64,000 bases of DNA, taken from JBDFMH01 sp047238125. Lineage in GTDB: Bacteria > Pseudomonadota > Alphaproteobacteria > Sphingomonadales > Sphingomonadaceae. Below are positions 61,920 through 64,000 of the stretch, piece by piece. Each line of letters starts with the position of its first letter. The first letter of the stretch is position 1. Below the pieces are notes generated by a model, which made no database searches, was not told where the DNA came from, and saw only the letters and a list, made by a program, of their open reading frames with translations. The position numbers and the translations under genes were made by a program. The stretch covers positions 2,108,001 to 2,172,000 of the forward strand of contig NZ_JBDFMH010000001.1 in NCBI RefSeq assembly GCF_047238125.1, given 5' to 3'.

Positions 61920-63067
61920 CGCCGCACCAGATCGAAGGCTGAGGTCTGCCCATCGAGGATATTGCGGGCCAGCAGTTCGGATTTCGTCATCGTCTCGGCG
62001 ACAGCAGCGCGGCCCGCGGCCCAATGTTCGGCCATGGTGCGCGCCGAGAATTCATAATCGCGCGAACCGCCCTCCCAGGCATTGGCCCGATAGATCAGCT
62101 GGACGACATTCACTGCCTGCTCGCGCGCGGCGGCGGCCAGCGCGCGGACATCGGCGTCGTCCTGCAGATCCGGCGGCAGCTTCGCGATCACCTTGGCAAT
62201 CAGCGCGCGTTCGCGGCGCAACCGCAGCAGCTGGTCGGAGACCTGGCGGGTACGGCTGGAGAAGCGGATCTCCTTCTCGCGCGCCATTACATCCATGATG
62301 GTGCGCGGCGCCTGGTGGCTGGCCGAGAATAGATCGACCTGGAACACCAGCAGGTCGCCCTCCTGATCCTCCAGCACATGGCTGAGCGGCGTGTTGGAGA
62401 CCAGGCCGCCATCCCACCACAGCTTGCCGTCGATCTCGACCGGGGGCAGGCCCGGCGGCAACGCGCCCGATGCCATGATGTGGCGCGCATCAAGCCGTTC
62501 GCGGCGTGTGTCGAAATAATGGAAATTGCCGCTCGCCACCTCGACCGCGCCGACCGACAGCCGCACCGGCCCGTCATTGACCAGGTCCCAGTCGACCAGC
62601 TCGTCCAGCGTCGCCTTCAGCGGGCTCGAATCATAGAAGCTCAGCGCTTCGCAGCTGCCAGGTATCGCCAGGCCGGGCGGCACCAGCCGGGGCTTGAAGA
62701 AACCGGGCACGCCGAACATCGCCACGAACCCCGCAGACCATTCGTGCAGCCATTCACGGGCATCGTCGCTGGGCCAGATCGGAAAGCTGGGCAGCCAGCC
62801 GCCGACCATGTCCCAGAAGCGGCGCAGCCGTTCGACGCGATGCTCGGGCGGATTCCCGGCGATGATCGCAGCGTTGATCGCGCCGATCGATATGCCTGCG
62901 ACCCAATCCACCTCGATCGCGCGTTCGGCCAGCGCTTCGTAAACGCCGGCCTGATAGGATCCCAGCGCGCCCCCGCCCTGCAGCACCAGCGCGACCTGAT
63001 CGGGCAGCGGCAGCGGCGCGGCGTGGCGGCGGGATCGGCGTTCGGTGCGGGACTCGGCATCGGCCAT
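61916..63067 (-). CDS. Patatin-like phospholipase with DUF3734
   Basis: A 383-residue lipid acyl hydrolase. The oxyanion motif LVLQGGGALGSYQAGV, nucleophile elbow GISIG (G-x-S-x-G) and catalytic Asp in WWDGGLVSN are intact. The C-terminal ~110 residues, rich in charged residues (AREKEIRFSSRTRQ), match the DUF3734 extension of this subgroup. No signal peptide; likely membrane-associated from the cytosol. The ATG at 63067 is chosen over an upstream start that would add a His/Arg tail. Coupled to the D-aminoacylase-like gene. Confidence 0.92.
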   Translation of the reverse strand: MADAESRTERRSRRHAAPLPLPDQVALVLQGGGALGSYQAGVYEALAERAIEVDWVAGISIGAINAAIIAGNPPEHRVERLRRFWDMVGGWLPSFPIWPSDDAREWLHEWSAGFVAMFGVPGFFKPRLVPPGLAIPGSCEALSFYDSSPLKATLDELVDWDLVNDGPVRLSVGAVEVASGNFHYFDTRRERLDARHIMASGALPPGLPPVEIDGKLWWDGGLVSNTPLSHVLEDQEGDLLVFQVDLFSASHQAPRTIMDVMAREKEIRFSSRTRQVSDQLLRLRRERALIAKVIAKLPPDLQDDADVRALAAAAREQAVNVVQLIYRANAWEGGSRDYEFSARTMAEHWAAGRAAVAETMTKSELLARNILDGQTSAFDLVRR

Positions 63068-63179
63068 GGCGGGGTGATGCCTGTTGTGGTGCGGTGCGGC
63101 AAGCCCGCGATCCGTTTCGCGCGCGTTGCAACCGCCCGGCGCGCGGCGCATTGATGGCGCACAGCAGGGGAGACCGGCG

Positions 63180-64000
63180 ATGCGCCTCGACGATTATCGC
63201 AGCAGCAGCAACGTCGAGGATCAGCGCGGCCAGAGCTTTGGTGGCGGCGGCGGATTCGGCGGTGGCGGCGGGCTCGGCCTGTTGCTCAGCCTGGTCGGCA
63301 GCCGTTTCGGCATCGTCGGCATCCTGGTCGTGATCGGCGGCGCCTTCCTGCTCGGCATCAATCCGTTCGGTGGCGGCACGCCCGCCCCGCGCGTGGTGCA
63401 GCAGCAGCCGGGGCAGACCGCGGCAGGCACGTGCGCGGTGAACGCCGAGAGTGCCTTCACCTGCCGCGTCCTCGCCAGCACCGAGGATACCTGGGCCAGG
63501 ATCTTCCAGGAGTCGGGCCAGCAATATCGCCCCGCGCCGCTGGTCTTCTACAGCCAGGCCGGCCAGTCGGGCTGCGGCGCGGCGCAATCCGCGATGGGCC
63601 CATTCTACTGCCCGGCCGACAACCGCATCTATCTGGACACTACATTCTTCGGCGAACTGGCAAACCGGTTCGGCGCAGCCGGTGATTTCGCGCAGGCCTA
63701 TGTGATCGCGCACGAGGTGGGCCACCATATCCAGACCATCACCGGCATTTCGGACAAGGTCCGTGCCGCCCAGTCGCGTGCATCGGAGGCCGAAGGCAAT
63801 GCGCTGCAAGTGAAGATGGAACTGCAGGCGGACTGCTATGCCGGCGTGTGGGCCGCGCGAAATCGCGACCGGATCGAGCCGGGCGACGTCCAGGAAGGGC
63901 TGCGCGCCGCCGAGGCGATCGGCGACGATACGCTGCAGAAGGCGGCGCAGGGCCGGGTGGTGCCGGAAAGCTTCACCCATGGCAGTTCGGCGCAGCGCAT
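63180..64000 (+). CDS. ypfJ: YpfJ-family zinc metallopeptidase, 3'-truncated by window
   Basis: About 273 residues are visible and the frame runs off the window end. It starts MRLDDYRSSSNVEDQRG, then a Gly-rich stretch, a transmembrane helix (about 42–60, FGIVGILVVIGGAFLLG), and the metallopeptidase domain with CGAAQSAMGPFYCP, AYVIAHEVGHHIQ (HExxH) and LQADCYAGVWA supplying further ligands. This is the neutral zinc metallopeptidase (PF04228) group. The ATG at 63180 is 113 bases from the divergent patatin start. Confidence 0.94.
   Translation, partial: MRLDDYRSSSNVEDQRGQSFGGGGGFGGGGGLGLLLSLVGSRFGIVGILVVIGGAFLLGINPFGGGTPAPRVVQQQPGQTAAGTCAVNAESAFTCRVLASTEDTWARIFQESGQQYRPAPLVFYSQAGQSGCGAAQSAMGPFYCPADNRIYLDTTFFGELANRFGAAGDFAQAYVIAHEVGHHIQTITGISDKVRAAQSRASEAEGNALQVKMELQADCYAGVWAARNRDRIEPGDVQEGLRAAEAIGDDTLQKAAQGRVVPESFTHGSSAQR

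Overview
The window is a gene-dense, high-GC chromosomal segment with the signature of a sphingomonad (Alphaproteobacteria, Sphingomonadaceae). The evidence is the infA–maf–RNase E/G–yacG–tRNA-Phe block, an unlinked TonB-dependent receptor, PQQ dehydrogenases, DUF4893 and HWE-kinase proteins, and many short-chain dehydrogenases. Family assignments come from reading the translations; no database search was run.

Layout. 1–4.1 kb: the tail of a TetA-type MFS transporter, an atypical orphan protein with a HEPN-like RX4H motif, a REP-like inverted pair, then infA, maf, an RNase E/G-like gene, yacG and tRNA-Phe(GAA). 4.3–12 kb: a C4-dicarboxylate module. dctA, an outer-membrane porin and an NAD-malic enzyme form one operon, opposed by the dctB/dctD two-component pair. 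The malic enzyme has no canonical start codon and probably begins at ATC, and DctD lacks the GAFTGA loop. 12–16.6 kb: TfoX, a LysE exporter, a sorbosone-type PQQ dehydrogenase coupled to a secreted beta-rich protein, and an SDR.

16.9–26.3 kb: a two-gene signalling operon (membrane TIR–TPR protein followed by a TPR, SLOG-like and class III nucleotide cyclase protein). It is divergent from a 1,873-residue RTX protein built of eight ~100-residue repeats, with no type I exporter nearby. This operon is the best candidate for an undescribed system. 26.5–35.6 kb: an OmpA-like protein, then a five-gene operon (EthD, aldehyde dehydrogenase, quinohaemoprotein alcohol dehydrogenase, ABM monooxygenase, TonB receptor) ending in a clear intrinsic terminator, with a TetR gene upstream.

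35.6–42.9 kb: a complete histidine-utilisation locus, hutIHGU divergent from hutFC, using the five-step route through formylglutamate, with a HutC-like operator between them. 43–54.7 kb: a catabolic cluster of three opposed operons: Rieske oxygenase, acyl-CoA dehydrogenase, ferredoxin and GST; isomerase, VOC and EthD proteins; three SDRs and an epoxide hydrolase. Two of its divergent promoters share an almost identical palindrome, which points to one regulator. 54.8–64 kb: an HWE kinase and receiver, an M20 peptidase, DUF4893, 3-hydroxybutyrate dehydrogenase, a D-aminoacylase-like hydrolase, a patatin and the start of a YpfJ-type metallopeptidase.
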